Positions 7,877 to 17,087 are shown, counted from the stretch's first letter. The stretch: DNA of 64,000 bases from an uncultured Clostridium sp. (GCF_900769625.1 NZ_CAAGHK010000024.1:58913-122912); one strand, 5' to 3'. Made by a program: numbers and translations. The notes: generated by a model from the letters alone, not told the origin.

Positions 7877-10489
7877 TTATTTACTTTCAGGTAATAAAAC
7901 AGGTGTTATTGTGATATCTTCTCCATCTCCATCAATTCTTACCCTTGAACCATAAGTAAGATCTCCTTTAATTATCATCCTTGCAAGTCTATTTTCTAAA
8001 GTATTCTGAATATATCTTTTAAGTGGTCTTGCTCCATAATGTGGATCATATCCTTCTCGTGCCATTAATGTCTTTGCTTTATCAGTAACTTCTATTTCTA
8101 TATTCTTATCCTTTAATCTTCTTGATACATCCTTTAAGAAGATATCAATAATCTTCTTAATTCCGCTTTCAGTTAATGGCTTGAACATTATGATATCATC
8201 TACCCTATTTAAGAATTCTGGTTTAAATCTGCTCTTTAATACAGTCATTACTTTAGCTTTAATATCATCTTCAACGTAATCTTCATTTTTATTTTCAAGC
8301 AGATATTCACTACCTATATTAGAAGTCATAATGATTATTGTATTCTTAAAATCAACAGTCTTTCCTTTATTATCAGTAAGTCTTCCATCATCAAGAATCT
8401 GTAAGAATATATTAAATACATCTTCGTGTGCTTTTTCTATTTCATCAAATAGAATTACACTGTAAGGGTTTCTTCTTACGGCTTCAGTCAGCTGTCCGCC
8501 CTCATCATATCCTACATATCCTGGAGGCGCTCCAACTAATCTAGAAACGGAATGTTTCTCCATATATTCAGACATATCAATACGAATAATATTTTCTTCA
8601 CTGTCGAACAAGTTTCTAGCTAAAGTCTTAGCAAGTTCTGTTTTACCAACTCCTGTAGGACCTAGGAAGATAAATGAACCTATTGGTCTGTTAATGTCTT
8701 TAAGACCTGCTCTTGCCCTTAAAATGGCATTTGTAACTGCTTCAACAGCTTCACCCTGTCCTATTACACGCTTGCTCATATCATCTTCAAGCCTTAATAA
8801 CTTTTCTCTTTCACCTTCAAGCAGTCTTGATACTGGAATTCCAGTCCATTTTGCAAGAACCTGTGAAACTTCTTCTTCTGTAACTTCTTCCTTTAATAAT
8901 GCACCTTCATAATTTTCTTTTGCTGCCACTTCTTTTGCTTTTATTTCTTCTTCTATTTTAGGAATTACACTATATTGAATTTCGGCAACCTTGTTATAAT
9001 CAAAGTTTCTCTGTGCCTCTTCAATTTGTCCTCTTGCCTCATCAAGCTGGCTCTTCAATGTCTTAACTGCTGTAATATTTTCTTTTTCCTTAGTATACTT
9101 AGCAGTCATTTCATCATTCTTTTCTTTTAATTCTGCCAGTTCTTTTTGAACATCTGACAGTCTCTTTTTAGAACCTTCATCTTTTTCTTTCGATAAAGCT
9201 TCTTTTTCTATTTCTAATTTGAATATCTTTCTTCTTACAACATCAAGTTCAGTAGGAAGTGAATCAATTTCTGATCTTATCATAGCACCAGCTTCATCAA
9301 TAAGGTCAATTGCCTTATCAGGCATATATCTGTCCCGAATATATCTGTCAGAAAGCTTTGCAGCTGCAACTATCGCTGAATCATGTATTCTTATACCATG
9401 ATGAATTTCAAATCTTTCCTTTAATCCTCTAAGAATTGCAATTGTATCATCAACACTTGGTTCATCAACAATTACTGGCTGGAATCTCCTTTCAAGAGCC
9501 TTATCCTTTTCAATATATTGTCTGTATTCATCAAAAGTTGTAGCACCTAAACAGTGAAGTTCTCCTCTTGCAAGGAGTGGTTTAATTAAATTACCAGCAT
9601 CCATTGCACCATCAGTCTTACCTGCTCCAACTATTGTGTGAATTTCATCTATAAATAAAAGTATTCTTCCATCACTATGTGATACTTCCTTTAAAACTGC
9701 CTTTAATCTCTCTTCAAATTCACCTCTGTATTTAGCACCTGCTATAAGTGAACCCATATCAAGAGAGAAAATTATCTTATCCTTTAATCCTTCTGGTACA
9801 TCCCCTCTGACTATTCTTTCAGCTAATCCTTCAACAATAGCAGTCTTACCAACACCAGGTTCACCAATAAGAACTGGATTATTCTTTGTCCTTCTTGAAA
9901 GAATTCTGATAGTCCTTCTTATTTCTTCATCTCTTCCGATAACAGGATCTAATTTATGTTTTTTAGCGAGATCAGTTAAATTTGTTCCATATTTAGCTAA
10001 AGCATCATAAGTTCCTTCTGGATCCTGAGTTTCAACTCTCTGGCTTCCTCTTACTTCTGAAAGTACCTTCAAGAAATTATCCTTTGTTATGCTATACTGT
10101 TTTAATATTTTATTAACATCAGAGTTTTTTCCCACATCCATAAGTGCAAGCATTAAATGTTCAACACTTACATATGAATCTTCAAACTTTTTTGAAATCT
10201 CTTCTGCTTTTACTAAAACTTCTTCTACTTTTCTTGTTATATATAAATTTCCTAATCCTTCACCAGTAACCTTTGGAAGTCTTTCTAATTCAGCATTTAT
10301 TGAACTGATAAGATTCTTTACTGGTACTCCCATTTTTGTGAATATGTTAGGAACTAATCCATCTTCCTGTTCAACCAATGCAGAAAAAAGATGAATCAAA
10401 TCTATTTGTGAATTAGTGTACTTCACAGCAGTTGCATTTGCATCATTCAATGCTTGTTGTACTCTTAATGTCATTTTATCAACGTTCAT
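7877..10489 (-). CDS. clpB: ClpB disaggregase (AAA+ chaperone)
   Basis: An 870 aa hexameric ATPase that, with DnaK, pulls proteins out of heat-induced aggregates. Domain order: ClpN double repeat (about residues 1-145), AAA-1 with Walker A GEPGVGKT (209-216) and Walker B LFIDEIH, the long M-domain coiled coil (about 400-530) that distinguishes ClpB from ClpA/ClpC, AAA-2 with GPTGVGKTE near residue 605, and the C-terminal ClpB_D2-small domain. There is no ClpP-docking IGF loop region evident, as expected for ClpB. Full length for the family. It is monocistronic, with a CtsR-type operator and promoter about 200 nt upstream. Confidence 0.97.
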   Translation of the reverse strand: MNVDKMTLRVQQALNDANATAVKYTNSQIDLIHLFSALVEQEDGLVPNIFTKMGVPVKNLISSINAELERLPKVTGEGLGNLYITRKVEEVLVKAEEISKKFEDSYVSVEHLMLALMDVGKNSDVNKILKQYSITKDNFLKVLSEVRGSQRVETQDPEGTYDALAKYGTNLTDLAKKHKLDPVIGRDEEIRRTIRILSRRTKNNPVLIGEPGVGKTAIVEGLAERIVRGDVPEGLKDKIIFSLDMGSLIAGAKYRGEFEERLKAVLKEVSHSDGRILLFIDEIHTIVGAGKTDGAMDAGNLIKPLLARGELHCLGATTFDEYRQYIEKDKALERRFQPVIVDEPSVDDTIAILRGLKERFEIHHGIRIHDSAIVAAAKLSDRYIRDRYMPDKAIDLIDEAGAMIRSEIDSLPTELDVVRRKIFKLEIEKEALSKEKDEGSKKRLSDVQKELAELKEKNDEMTAKYTKEKENITAVKTLKSQLDEARGQIEEAQRNFDYNKVAEIQYSVIPKIEEEIKAKEVAAKENYEGALLKEEVTEEEVSQVLAKWTGIPVSRLLEGEREKLLRLEDDMSKRVIGQGEAVEAVTNAILRARAGLKDINRPIGSFIFLGPTGVGKTELAKTLARNLFDSEENIIRIDMSEYMEKHSVSRLVGAPPGYVGYDEGGQLTEAVRRNPYSVILFDEIEKAHEDVFNIFLQILDDGRLTDNKGKTVDFKNTIIIMTSNIGSEYLLENKNEDYVEDDIKAKVMTVLKSRFKPEFLNRVDDIIMFKPLTESGIKKIIDIFLKDVSRRLKDKNIEIEVTDKAKTLMAREGYDPHYGARPLKRYIQNTLENRLARMIIKGDLTYGSRVRIDGDGEDITITPVLLPESK

Positions 10490-10640
10490 ATTTTTCCTCC
10501 TTAAATAAATACAGTTTATTTATCTTTTATAATCATTTATTATTTTTACCAAACGTATTTTTTTTAATATATCGCATATAAATATTATCATCTTATTTCA
10601 AAAATCTTATATGCTATACGCCTAGCTATTATTTTTTGAA

Positions 10641-10674
10641 AAACAAATATTAATTAATCTATTAATATTTGTTT
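10641..10674 (-). promoter_or_regulatory. 5'-terminal stem-loop in the clpB leader
   Basis: A perfect 14-bp AU-rich stem (AAACAAATATTAAT and complement, 6-nt loop) begins within a few nucleotides of the predicted start of transcription. It is followed by TTTTTC on the minus strand. It could be an mRNA-stabilising 5' hairpin or a leaky attenuator. Confidence 0.5.
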
Positions 10675-10684
10675 CCTTACATAT

Positions 10685-10714
10685 ATAATAATACAAAAGT
10701 CAAAGAAAGTCAAA
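10685..10714 (-). promoter_or_regulatory. clpB promoter overlapped by a CtsR operator
   Basis: The plus strand shows the heptad direct repeat AGTCAAA-GAA-AGTCAAA (10698-10714), matching the CtsR consensus RGTCAAA-NAN-RGTCAAA. On the minus strand the same bases supply a TTGACT -35 (10708-10713), followed by a 17-nt spacer and TATTAT (10685-10690). Repressor binding would cover the -35 element and spacer, giving heat-inducible clpB. Confidence 0.85.
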
Positions 10715-10751
10715 GTTTATTTCAATTTTTTTCAAATTATTTTTAAATATA

Positions 10752-10799
10752 GAAAAGAAAGCTATGTACAAAAAATTCTTTGTACATAACTCTCTTTTC
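10752..10799 (-). terminator. Terminator of the distal HTH-TPR gene
   Basis: GAAAAG and TATGTACAAAG-type arms form a long imperfect hairpin (GAAAAG...TATGTACA / TGTACATA...CTTTTC) upstream of the clpB promoter. The following sequence is AT-rich rather than a pure T run. Confidence 0.6.
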
Positions 10800-10814
10800 C
10801 ATACTATATATTAT

Positions 10815-10864
10815 AATTGACATTACACAATTGCCAATAAATATTAAAATCCTTACAGAATTTT
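10815..10864 (+). repeat. Dispersed intergenic repeat, copy 2
   Basis: AATTGACATTACACAATTG is followed after 18 nt by AAATCCTTACAGAATTT. It directly abuts the 3' end of the distal HTH-TPR gene. Confidence 0.55.
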
Positions 10865-12130
10865 TTATATTTTTTTATCTACAGATAATGCTAGATTAAA
10901 ATACTTTAATGAATCTATTGTTGCTCCAAGCTTGTAATATAAATTGGCCATATCTATATATCTTTTCTTTCTTTCTTCTCTTGAGCCAAATTTAAATAAT
11001 GAATCCAGAGATAAATTCATATATTTTTCTGCTTCCGCATACTTGTCCATTTTCTGAAAAATAGTTCCTTTTAAATAGTAGGCTTTTTCAATCAATCTTA
11101 TATTATTTGTGACAATCGCCATATTAAGTGCGTCTTCTGCTATTTCACATGCTACTTCATATTGACCATTTACAATTAATATTTCTGTACATGAATTTAA
11201 AAACTCAACATATTTTTCTTCGTTATCTTTAGGAAACGTCTCTATTCCAGATTCAATTTCTGCTATTGCCTTTTCCTTCTCGCCGACAGCAAAATAGTAC
11301 TTTCCATAATCTCCATATGATTTAGCTAAAGAAATAGGATCATGCTTTTCATACTCATAAGCTTTATTCTTATATTCATCAGAGCCATCTTTTCTTAGTT
11401 TTATACACACATTTGTATATATATGATATATTTGTCCCTTTACTTCATGAGACTTAAGCTGTTCAACATAATCTATTATTTCACTTAAAATTTCATATGC
11501 TTCTTCAAACTTATTGATATTCTGATAACATATAGCTTCATTGTACGCTATAAAGCAGTATTCTGCCTTATCATACTCTCCTTCTTTCTGAAGCATCATT
11601 TCACGTAACTTTCCATAATAAGATATTGCTTCTATATATTCTTTATTGTATAAAAGATATCTTGCCATGTCCTTGAAATAAATAATCGTATTTTCATCTG
11701 TGTTATCTCTTTGATACAAATTATAATATTCTGGAACTATCAGTTGAATATTTTCAATTTTATTTTCTTCAATATAATATGTAAATAAAATATGTATCAA
11801 TTCAAATGCCAGATTATAATATTCATATTTAACAGCATAACTTAAGTTATCCTTAAGCTTTTCTTCCACTTCATCATCAGAAGAAATATTCTTTTTTATA
11901 AGAGTCAGATTATTAGTTATCTGCTCATATACATCTTCAATTAGATAATCCAGGTCAATTTCAATTTTTTCTGCTATATATTCAAGTAACTCTCTATCAG
12001 CCTTAGCCTTTCCATTTTCAATACAGCTCATTTTTGCGATTGAAATTTTGTCTTCACACAATTCTTTAAGAGTAATTCCTTTAAATATTCTAGCCCTTTT
12101 TATTTTTTCACCAGTAGATAGTATTTCCAT
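10865..12130 (-). CDS. HTH-TPR transcriptional regulator (RRNPP-like), distal paralog
   Basis: A 421 aa cytoplasmic protein. An XRE-type helix-turn-helix occupies residues 1-60 (MEILSTGEKIKRARIFKG, then LKELCEDKISIAKMSCIENG). The rest is helical with TPR-like repeats, for example KFEEAYEILSEII, EKAIAEIESGI, YEVACEIAEDALN and KYAEAEKYMNLSL. This architecture and length match RRNPP receptors (PlcR/NprR/Qsr type), which bind small peptides through the TPR. The ATG is chosen because GGGTGAT lies 6 nt upstream; an in-frame GTG overlaps that site. It begins 14 nt after the stop of a clear paralog, so the two are a tandem duplication in one operon. The peptide ligand and target genes are unknown. 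Confidence 0.8.
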   Translation of the reverse strand: MEILSTGEKIKRARIFKGITLKELCEDKISIAKMSCIENGKAKADRELLEYIAEKIEIDLDYLIEDVYEQITNNLTLIKKNISSDDEVEEKLKDNLSYAVKYEYYNLAFELIHILFTYYIEENKIENIQLIVPEYYNLYQRDNTDENTIIYFKDMARYLLYNKEYIEAISYYGKLREMMLQKEGEYDKAEYCFIAYNEAICYQNINKFEEAYEILSEIIDYVEQLKSHEVKGQIYHIYTNVCIKLRKDGSDEYKNKAYEYEKHDPISLAKSYGDYGKYYFAVGEKEKAIAEIESGIETFPKDNEEKYVEFLNSCTEILIVNGQYEVACEIAEDALNMAIVTNNIRLIEKAYYLKGTIFQKMDKYAEAEKYMNLSLDSLFKFGSREERKKRYIDMANLYYKLGATIDSLKYFNLALSVDKKI

Positions 12131-12144
12131 GTATATCACCCATT

Positions 12145-13452
12145 TTAATTATTTGTTTTTGCTTCCTCTGCCTGTCTAAATAATTCAATTCCTTCATTTA
12201 GATAATATGCAGCTTCATGTTCGTTTTTCCTATCCATGAAGTATTTTCCGACTCTCATTGCCAATTCCCCTGCTTTGGCTAGTCTTCCATTTTCTTTTGC
12301 AAAAAGATATGTATCCTTTAATATGCTTTCAGCTTCTTTGGTATTTTCATTTATATTTGACATAGTATATCTTATCAGCTGACATGTTATTTTTCTATCT
12401 ACATCCTTTTCATTAAGGCTGTTTTCAATTTCATATAAAATAACACTGCACTTTTTCATATCTTTTAACTTCAAATAATTCTTACAAATATCTATTAATG
12501 TATCATTGGTACATCCAATACGGTTCTGGATGCTTATATTTTTTGATATTTCATAATGCTTAAATGATTCATCCAGTTCATCTAACTCATAGAATATTCT
12601 TCCTAAATTACGTTCAATATTTACTATATTCTTATTGTGTTCTATCTTTTTATATACCTGCAGGGTCTTTTTAGAATATTTAAGCGCATTTAATATGTCG
12701 CCTTTTTTATTATAATCCTCTGCAATGGTAAATAAATTTTTAGCATAATAATTATCATTATATATCTGTTCAAACTTTTCTTTTGCCAGATATGCATACT
12801 TTAATGCTGACTCTAAATCTTCAACATCGAAATATGTTCTTGCCATGTTATAATGAATTTCTCCAATTAGAAAATCATCTACAATTTCATTATCTATATA
12901 GACAGTTTCAGCCTGTTTCAAATAACTGCTTGCAGAATGATATGCTTTCAGTTCTAATGCTATATCTGCTAAATTTAAAAATGTTTTGATAATTTCCTCA
13001 TAATTATTGTTCTTAACAAAAATTACATTTGATGATAGAAAAAACTTTTGAGCCATAGGAAAATCTTTTCTGAACATATATGATTCAGCTGTTATGAAAA
13101 ATATTTTTGCTTTTCTATATTCCAGATTATATTTTTCTGAGTAATATAAAGCATTATCTATATATCTTTGTCCCTTTTCATAATCTCCATTTAATATACA
13201 AGATTCCCCTACTTGTTCATAATAAATGCTAATTTTTTCCGCCTGACTTTCTTCTGATTCCATCAGATATTCAACCGTTGTATTCAGTGTAGATGCTAAG
13301 TATTCCAGTAAATCTACTGACGGATTGGAACGTCCTGATTCAACTAAACTTATCTGTCCAGGAGTTATTCTGTCTTTAGCCAAATCCTTTAATGTCATAT
13401 TAAGTTGTTTTCTTCTTCTTTTTATCTTTTCTCCTAATGATAGAATTTCCAT
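12145..13452 (-). CDS. HTH-TPR transcriptional regulator (RRNPP-like), proximal paralog
   Basis: A 435 aa protein with the same layout as its downstream neighbour: an N-terminal XRE helix-turn-helix (MEILSLGEKIKRRRKQLN, then LKDLAKDRITPGQISLVESG) and about seven TPR-like helical pairs (DYEKGQRYIDNALYYSEKY, DLESALKYAYLAKEKFEQI, DILNALKYSKKTLQVYKKI, ELDESFKHYEISK). No signal peptide or membrane segment. AGAAGGATTG precedes the ATG and an extended -10 promoter lies about 65 nt upstream. It shares the opening MEILS-x-GEKIKR block with the second copy, showing duplication and divergence. Regulatory target unknown. Confidence 0.82.
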   Translation of the reverse strand: MEILSLGEKIKRRRKQLNMTLKDLAKDRITPGQISLVESGRSNPSVDLLEYLASTLNTTVEYLMESEESQAEKISIYYEQVGESCILNGDYEKGQRYIDNALYYSEKYNLEYRKAKIFFITAESYMFRKDFPMAQKFFLSSNVIFVKNNNYEEIIKTFLNLADIALELKAYHSASSYLKQAETVYIDNEIVDDFLIGEIHYNMARTYFDVEDLESALKYAYLAKEKFEQIYNDNYYAKNLFTIAEDYNKKGDILNALKYSKKTLQVYKKIEHNKNIVNIERNLGRIFYELDELDESFKHYEISKNISIQNRIGCTNDTLIDICKNYLKLKDMKKCSVILYEIENSLNEKDVDRKITCQLIRYTMSNINENTKEAESILKDTYLFAKENGRLAKAGELAMRVGKYFMDRKNEHEAAYYLNEGIELFRQAEEAKTNN

Positions 13453-13510
13453 TTTTTCAATCCTTCTCTATTCAACAAATTATTTAATCATGTTAATATA
13501 TTTTTCCTTA

Positions 13511-13519
13511 ATTATAACA
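13511..13519 (-). promoter_or_regulatory. Extended -10 promoter of the HTH-TPR operon
   Basis: TGTTATAAT on the minus strand. No good -35 element is visible at 17 nt, which fits an extended -10 promoter. Confidence 0.5.
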
Positions 13520-13656
13520 TAAATTTATCAAAAACTGCATGGATTTCTGAATTTTTTTCTATATTTTATATAATTTAATTTTATTATCCAATTTAAAATA
13601 TTCTTCTGAATATTTTATTTAAATTAATCTTCATTTAATTAAATAAAAAAATAAAA

Positions 13657-13680
13657 ATACCGAATTATAAAATCCGATAT
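13657..13680 (-). terminator. Terminator of the small Met/Arg-rich gene
   Basis: ATATCGGATT pairs with AATTCGGTAT (two G-T pairs) across a 4-nt loop and is followed by TTTTTATTTTTTT on the minus strand. Confidence 0.8.
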
Positions 13681-13693
13681 TTTTATCTGCATA

Positions 13694-13867
13694 TTATCTT
13701 ATCCAGTCATACATTCCGTCATATGTACGTCCAGCCATATGTCTCATCCTGTCACACATTCTTCGCATATTTCTCTGTGTTCTTCTGTCCATTTGTGGAA
13801 ACATCATCATTTCAAAAGCTGCTCCCATTATTGCTCCCATAACCATTCCTTTAAAAAACTTGCACAC
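13694..13867 (-). CDS. Small Met/Arg-rich protein with one hydrophobic segment
   Basis: A 57 aa protein with the start MCKFFKGMVMGAIMGAAF, one Gly/Ala/Met-rich hydrophobic segment, then a basic Met/Arg-rich half (DRRTQRNMRRMCDRMRH) ending YDGMYDWIR. It resembles the YtxH-like small membrane proteins of Clostridia. The GTG start is preferred because GAGGTG lies 7 nt before it; the ATG 15 nt further up overlaps that site. Function unknown; membrane association inferred. Confidence 0.65.
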   Translation of the reverse strand: MCKFFKGMVMGAIMGAAFEMMMFPQMDRRTQRNMRRMCDRMRHMAGRTYDGMYDWIR

Positions 13868-13958
13868 TAAAAAACACCTCATCTTTTATATTATTTTAGT
13901 TGATTGTTCTAAGATAGGTTATGTATTATTAAATAATTTATTCATTTCAGCTGAAAAT

Positions 13959-14909
13959 TTATCTTGATTTAAGAAGATATAAAATATATTTTTCCTTATC
14001 TTTGCTCAACATTTTTGAAATTTTCTTTTTTGCTTCTTTTTCATCACTTTTATACAATTCAGTTATCTCTACATACCTTGCATCATCACATTGCTGTGCC
14101 TGAACAATCGCTGCTGTTTTTTCCTTTGTAAGATTATCATTTTGAGAATCTTCATCCAATACAATTATATTATGTGCTTCATCAGGTGCAAGAACTTGTA
14201 TTTTTTCCTTTACTTCTGAATTTCTCACATAAATTATGCCATCCGAAAGATATTTCTTAACAGTTCTGTCTGATGATATTCCTAATGGCTCCTTACATTT
14301 TTCATCTACAAGTTCATTAAATAAATCTCCTGTATGGCTGTCAACCTTAACAAATATTATTTCTATCCCGCTTTTCATAAATTCCTGCATCTTTTTATGG
14401 TACTCAACTGAAGATGCTTCATTTCTTGACCATGCACCCGTTGCATGATGAGCAATACCTTCATAATCATGGAATATAATAAGCTTTTTTTCACCATGAC
14501 TGATAGCATACTCAGCTGCTCTTACCGCACCCTTAAGTTCTCCTGCTATCTGTCTGATATTTTTTTCCGATGTATCCTTTTCAGCGCCATTTTCAATATA
14601 TTCTACTACATCATTTTTAACACATACTACTCCATATGCATATCTTCCATCAACAGTACTGTAGCTTCCATCTACATATGCCTGCAGGCAGTCCTTAGGA
14701 TAGTTATCATCACTTTTTTTAAGCATTCTGCTGCCTTCATTTAAATACCTTTCAGCATCTGTCATACTTTCAAAGCTTTTATATTTTGCTCCCTTGACAC
14801 CTTTTACATATGACAGGCACTCTGCCCATGTATTAACTATTTTATTTTCTATCTTTGTATTGTTCTTCATATCAAAACCATACTGTATTGCATATACTTT
14901 TTTCGCCAT
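13959..14909 (-). CDS. rnhA: Viroplasmin-type ribonuclease H1
   Basis: A 316 aa enzyme that cleaves RNA in RNA-DNA hybrids. The N-terminal viroplasmin-like hybrid-binding domain (residues 1-60) shows KKVYAIQYGF, TWAECLSYVKGVKGAKYKSF and a DAERYL tail. The RNase H fold (about 73-205) shows catalytic acids in YVDGSY, GELKGAVRA, HDYEG and DSHTGDLFNELVD. About 100 further residues after the catalytic domain form a low-similarity C-terminal extension ending KDKEKYILYLLKSR. AAAGGG precedes the ATG. Family members with this N-domain are usually near 200-250 aa, so the tail is unusual. Confidence 0.88.
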   Translation of the reverse strand: MAKKVYAIQYGFDMKNNTKIENKIVNTWAECLSYVKGVKGAKYKSFESMTDAERYLNEGSRMLKKSDDNYPKDCLQAYVDGSYSTVDGRYAYGVVCVKNDVVEYIENGAEKDTSEKNIRQIAGELKGAVRAAEYAISHGEKKLIIFHDYEGIAHHATGAWSRNEASSVEYHKKMQEFMKSGIEIIFVKVDSHTGDLFNELVDEKCKEPLGISSDRTVKKYLSDGIIYVRNSEVKEKIQVLAPDEAHNIIVLDEDSQNDNLTKEKTAAIVQAQQCDDARYVEITELYKSDEKEAKKKISKMLSKDKEKYILYLLKSR

Positions 14910-14949
14910 CTTATAAACCCTTTCATTAATATAAAATTACTTATACATA

Positions 14950-15915
14950 TTAAAATGTAGATAATTCTTCAACAAAATTATATAAAGTCTCTACATTCTT
15001 AGCTGCTGTAAAATTAGTAAGATATTCTAATCCATTCTTCATTACAAGTATTATGTCATTATTTCCTTCCCAATTTTCAACTATTACCCTTAATGGTACA
15101 TCACTTATCACCTTATTCAAAGCAAAAAATACTACTCCTATATCATCAATCACCCCTATAAATGGAATATTATTAGGTATCAAATCTGATGGAACCATCA
15201 CATATGCTAACGCTGCTGACATAATAAGCTTTGTCTTCACCGGAACCCTCTTGTCCTTAAGAAGCCTGTAAATTAGCGAAATCAAGTCAGGAAGTATAAA
15301 TAAATAATCCTTGTATTCCTTAATATTCTCAGGCAGTTTATTTGCGATAATGTCTCTTCCATCTGAATAATTATCCTTTATTTTCACTATATCCTTTAAC
15401 TCTTCCTGTTGGTCATTCTTTTCTATTTCTTCTGCTTCAACTATTGGCTCTTTAATAAGATTTCCACCTATTGATACTTCAATTTCATTTGCTTTTACCC
15501 ATAATTCAGAACTTTTAATATATATCTCCTGCACATTTAAATCAATATATGGAATATCATTAAGTATTTTTTTTACATCAATACTTACATTATCTTTCCT
15601 GCTTTCAATACCAAATTCCTTAAATTCCTTAGAAATTTTTTTCAATACAAAACTTCTGATAATTCTGAATATCCCAAAGTTAAATACTCTTACTTCTGAA
15701 AGTCTTGCTCTTATTTTATTATTTTCGCATCCTAATATGTGTGCCTTTACTGAAAAATCAATATTAACACCTTTTTTAATGCTTCCTGTAAGTTCAATTT
15801 GATCACTTATTGATACACTTTTTAAATTAAGACCATCTACATTTACAAATTCATTAATTATACTTAAAACATCACTTCCTAGAAGCTTCACCTTAACTTC
15901 TGATATCTTCATCAT
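14950..15915 (-). CDS. DUF1232 (YkvA) domain protein
   Basis: A 321 aa protein whose C-terminal part (about residues 210-275) holds the DUF1232 pattern: KDKRVPVKTKLIMSAALAYV, then PSDLIPNNIPFIGVIDDIGV. This short membrane-associated hairpin is common in bacteria with unknown role. The N-terminal 150 residues look like a mixed alpha/beta domain, and a Glu/Lys-rich linker connects the two. GGGGAAGG lies before two adjacent ATG codons; the first is used. Upstream of the RNase H gene, 40 nt apart on the same strand, so co-transcription is likely. No function is assigned. Confidence 0.75.
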   Translation of the reverse strand: MMKISEVKVKLLGSDVLSIINEFVNVDGLNLKSVSISDQIELTGSIKKGVNIDFSVKAHILGCENNKIRARLSEVRVFNFGIFRIIRSFVLKKISKEFKEFGIESRKDNVSIDVKKILNDIPYIDLNVQEIYIKSSELWVKANEIEVSIGGNLIKEPIVEAEEIEKNDQQEELKDIVKIKDNYSDGRDIIANKLPENIKEYKDYLFILPDLISLIYRLLKDKRVPVKTKLIMSAALAYVMVPSDLIPNNIPFIGVIDDIGVVFFALNKVISDVPLRVIVENWEGNNDIILVMKNGLEYLTNFTAAKNVETLYNFVEELSTF

Positions 15916-16259
15916 TTAACCTTCCCCTTTTTATATACTAATAATCAATATACTCAAAAATTATGTTATTTACTAACTTAGTTCTATATGAGTATTTATT
16001 GTACATTTATATAAAGTATACCATAGAAAGTTTAATTAACAATTAACCTATTACAATACTTATGTACTATTCTTCTAAAGTAAAAATATAGATGTACTTA
16101 TTCCGTCTGCAGTTAACAGATTGTAGTTTATTAATCTAATTAAAATTATAAAGTTTATAATTTCATAAACACTAAAAATAGACACTCAATAATCTTATCC
16201 ATTGAGTGTCTATTCATCTAATAATTTGTAGAATGTAAATTATATACTAAGTATTCAAT
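15916..16259. other. 344-nt intergenic region
   Basis: It holds the metQ terminator at its far end. Otherwise it is AT-rich sequence with no reading frame, conserved leader or clear promoter that I can support. Confidence 0.6.
16177..16214 (-). terminator. Terminator of metQ
   Basis: A perfect 14-bp stem AATAGACACTCAAT with a 10-nt loop, 45 nt past the metQ stop. Confidence 0.8.
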
Positions 16260-17087
16260 TTAGAATACTGGAATAACCGCACCATTGTATTCTTTATTTA
16301 TAAAATCCTTAACTTCATCAGAAGTAAGAGCCTTAATTAAGTCCTGAATTTTTTCTTGATTTTCATTACCTTCTTTTACAACAACAATATTAGCATAAGG
16401 TTTTGCTGCTTCTGAATCTTTGTCTTCTTTAACAATTGCATTTGTTGTTGGATTAAAACCTGCTTCAATAGCATAGTTTCCATTAATTACTGCTGCATCA
16501 ACATCATCAACTGCTCTTGGAACTGCTGCTGCTTCTAATTCGCTGAATTTTAAATTCTTTGGATTTTCTGTTATATCTGCTGGTGTCACAGTTTCACTGT
16601 CATTAATCTTAATTAATCCATTGTCAGCTAATAATCTCAATGCTCTTGCTTCATTTGATGAATCATTTGGTATAGCAATTGTAGCTCCATCTTGAAGTTC
16701 ATCTAAACTTGTAAGTTTCTTAGAATATAATCCCATTGGTTCTAAGTGAATAGCTGCTACTGATTTTAAATGTAACCCTCTTGATTGATTTTGATCATTT
16801 AAATATGGTGTATGCTGGAAGTAATTGCAGTCTAATGCTCCTTCTTCTACTGCTGTATTTGGCTGAACATAATCATTAAATTCTGTTATTTCTACCTTAT
16901 ACCCATCTTTTTCTAATAAAGGAACTGCCACATCAACAATTTCTTTATGTGGTTTTGGTGAAACACCAATTTTGATTACCTTATCTTCTTTTGAATCTGT
17001 ACCTGTAGATGCTTCCCCGCTGCATCCTACTAATCCAAGTGCAAGCACACCTGCTAAAACTACTGATAATATTGATTTCTTTTTCAT
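16260..17087 (-). CDS. metQ: Methionine-binding lipoprotein MetQ
   Basis: A 275 aa NlpA-family lipoprotein that delivers D/L-methionine to the MetNI importer. The start KKKSILSVVLAGVLALGLVGC is a lipoprotein signal with lipobox LVGC; the Cys would be acylated. Mature motifs include KIGVSPKPHKEIVD, EFNDYVQPNTAVEEGALDCN and YFQHTPYLNDQN, which line the methionine site in MetQ proteins. GGCGGGG lies before the chosen ATG; the frame remains open for 96 nt upstream, but that stretch lacks a ribosome site and encodes no signal sequence. A 210-nt gap separates it from metI, so a separate promoter is possible. Confidence 0.94.
   Translation of the reverse strand: MKKKSILSVVLAGVLALGLVGCSGEASTGTDSKEDKVIKIGVSPKPHKEIVDVAVPLLEKDGYKVEITEFNDYVQPNTAVEEGALDCNYFQHTPYLNDQNQSRGLHLKSVAAIHLEPMGLYSKKLTSLDELQDGATIAIPNDSSNEARALRLLADNGLIKINDSETVTPADITENPKNLKFSELEAAAVPRAVDDVDAAVINGNYAIEAGFNPTTNAIVKEDKDSEAAKPYANIVVVKEGNENQEKIQDLIKALTSDEVKDFINKEYNGAVIPVF

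Noticed and set aside
10745..10803. 19-codon minus-strand frame that might be a signalling peptide for the HTH-TPR genes
   Set aside because: It coincides with the terminator hairpin, has no ribosome site and no secretion signal.
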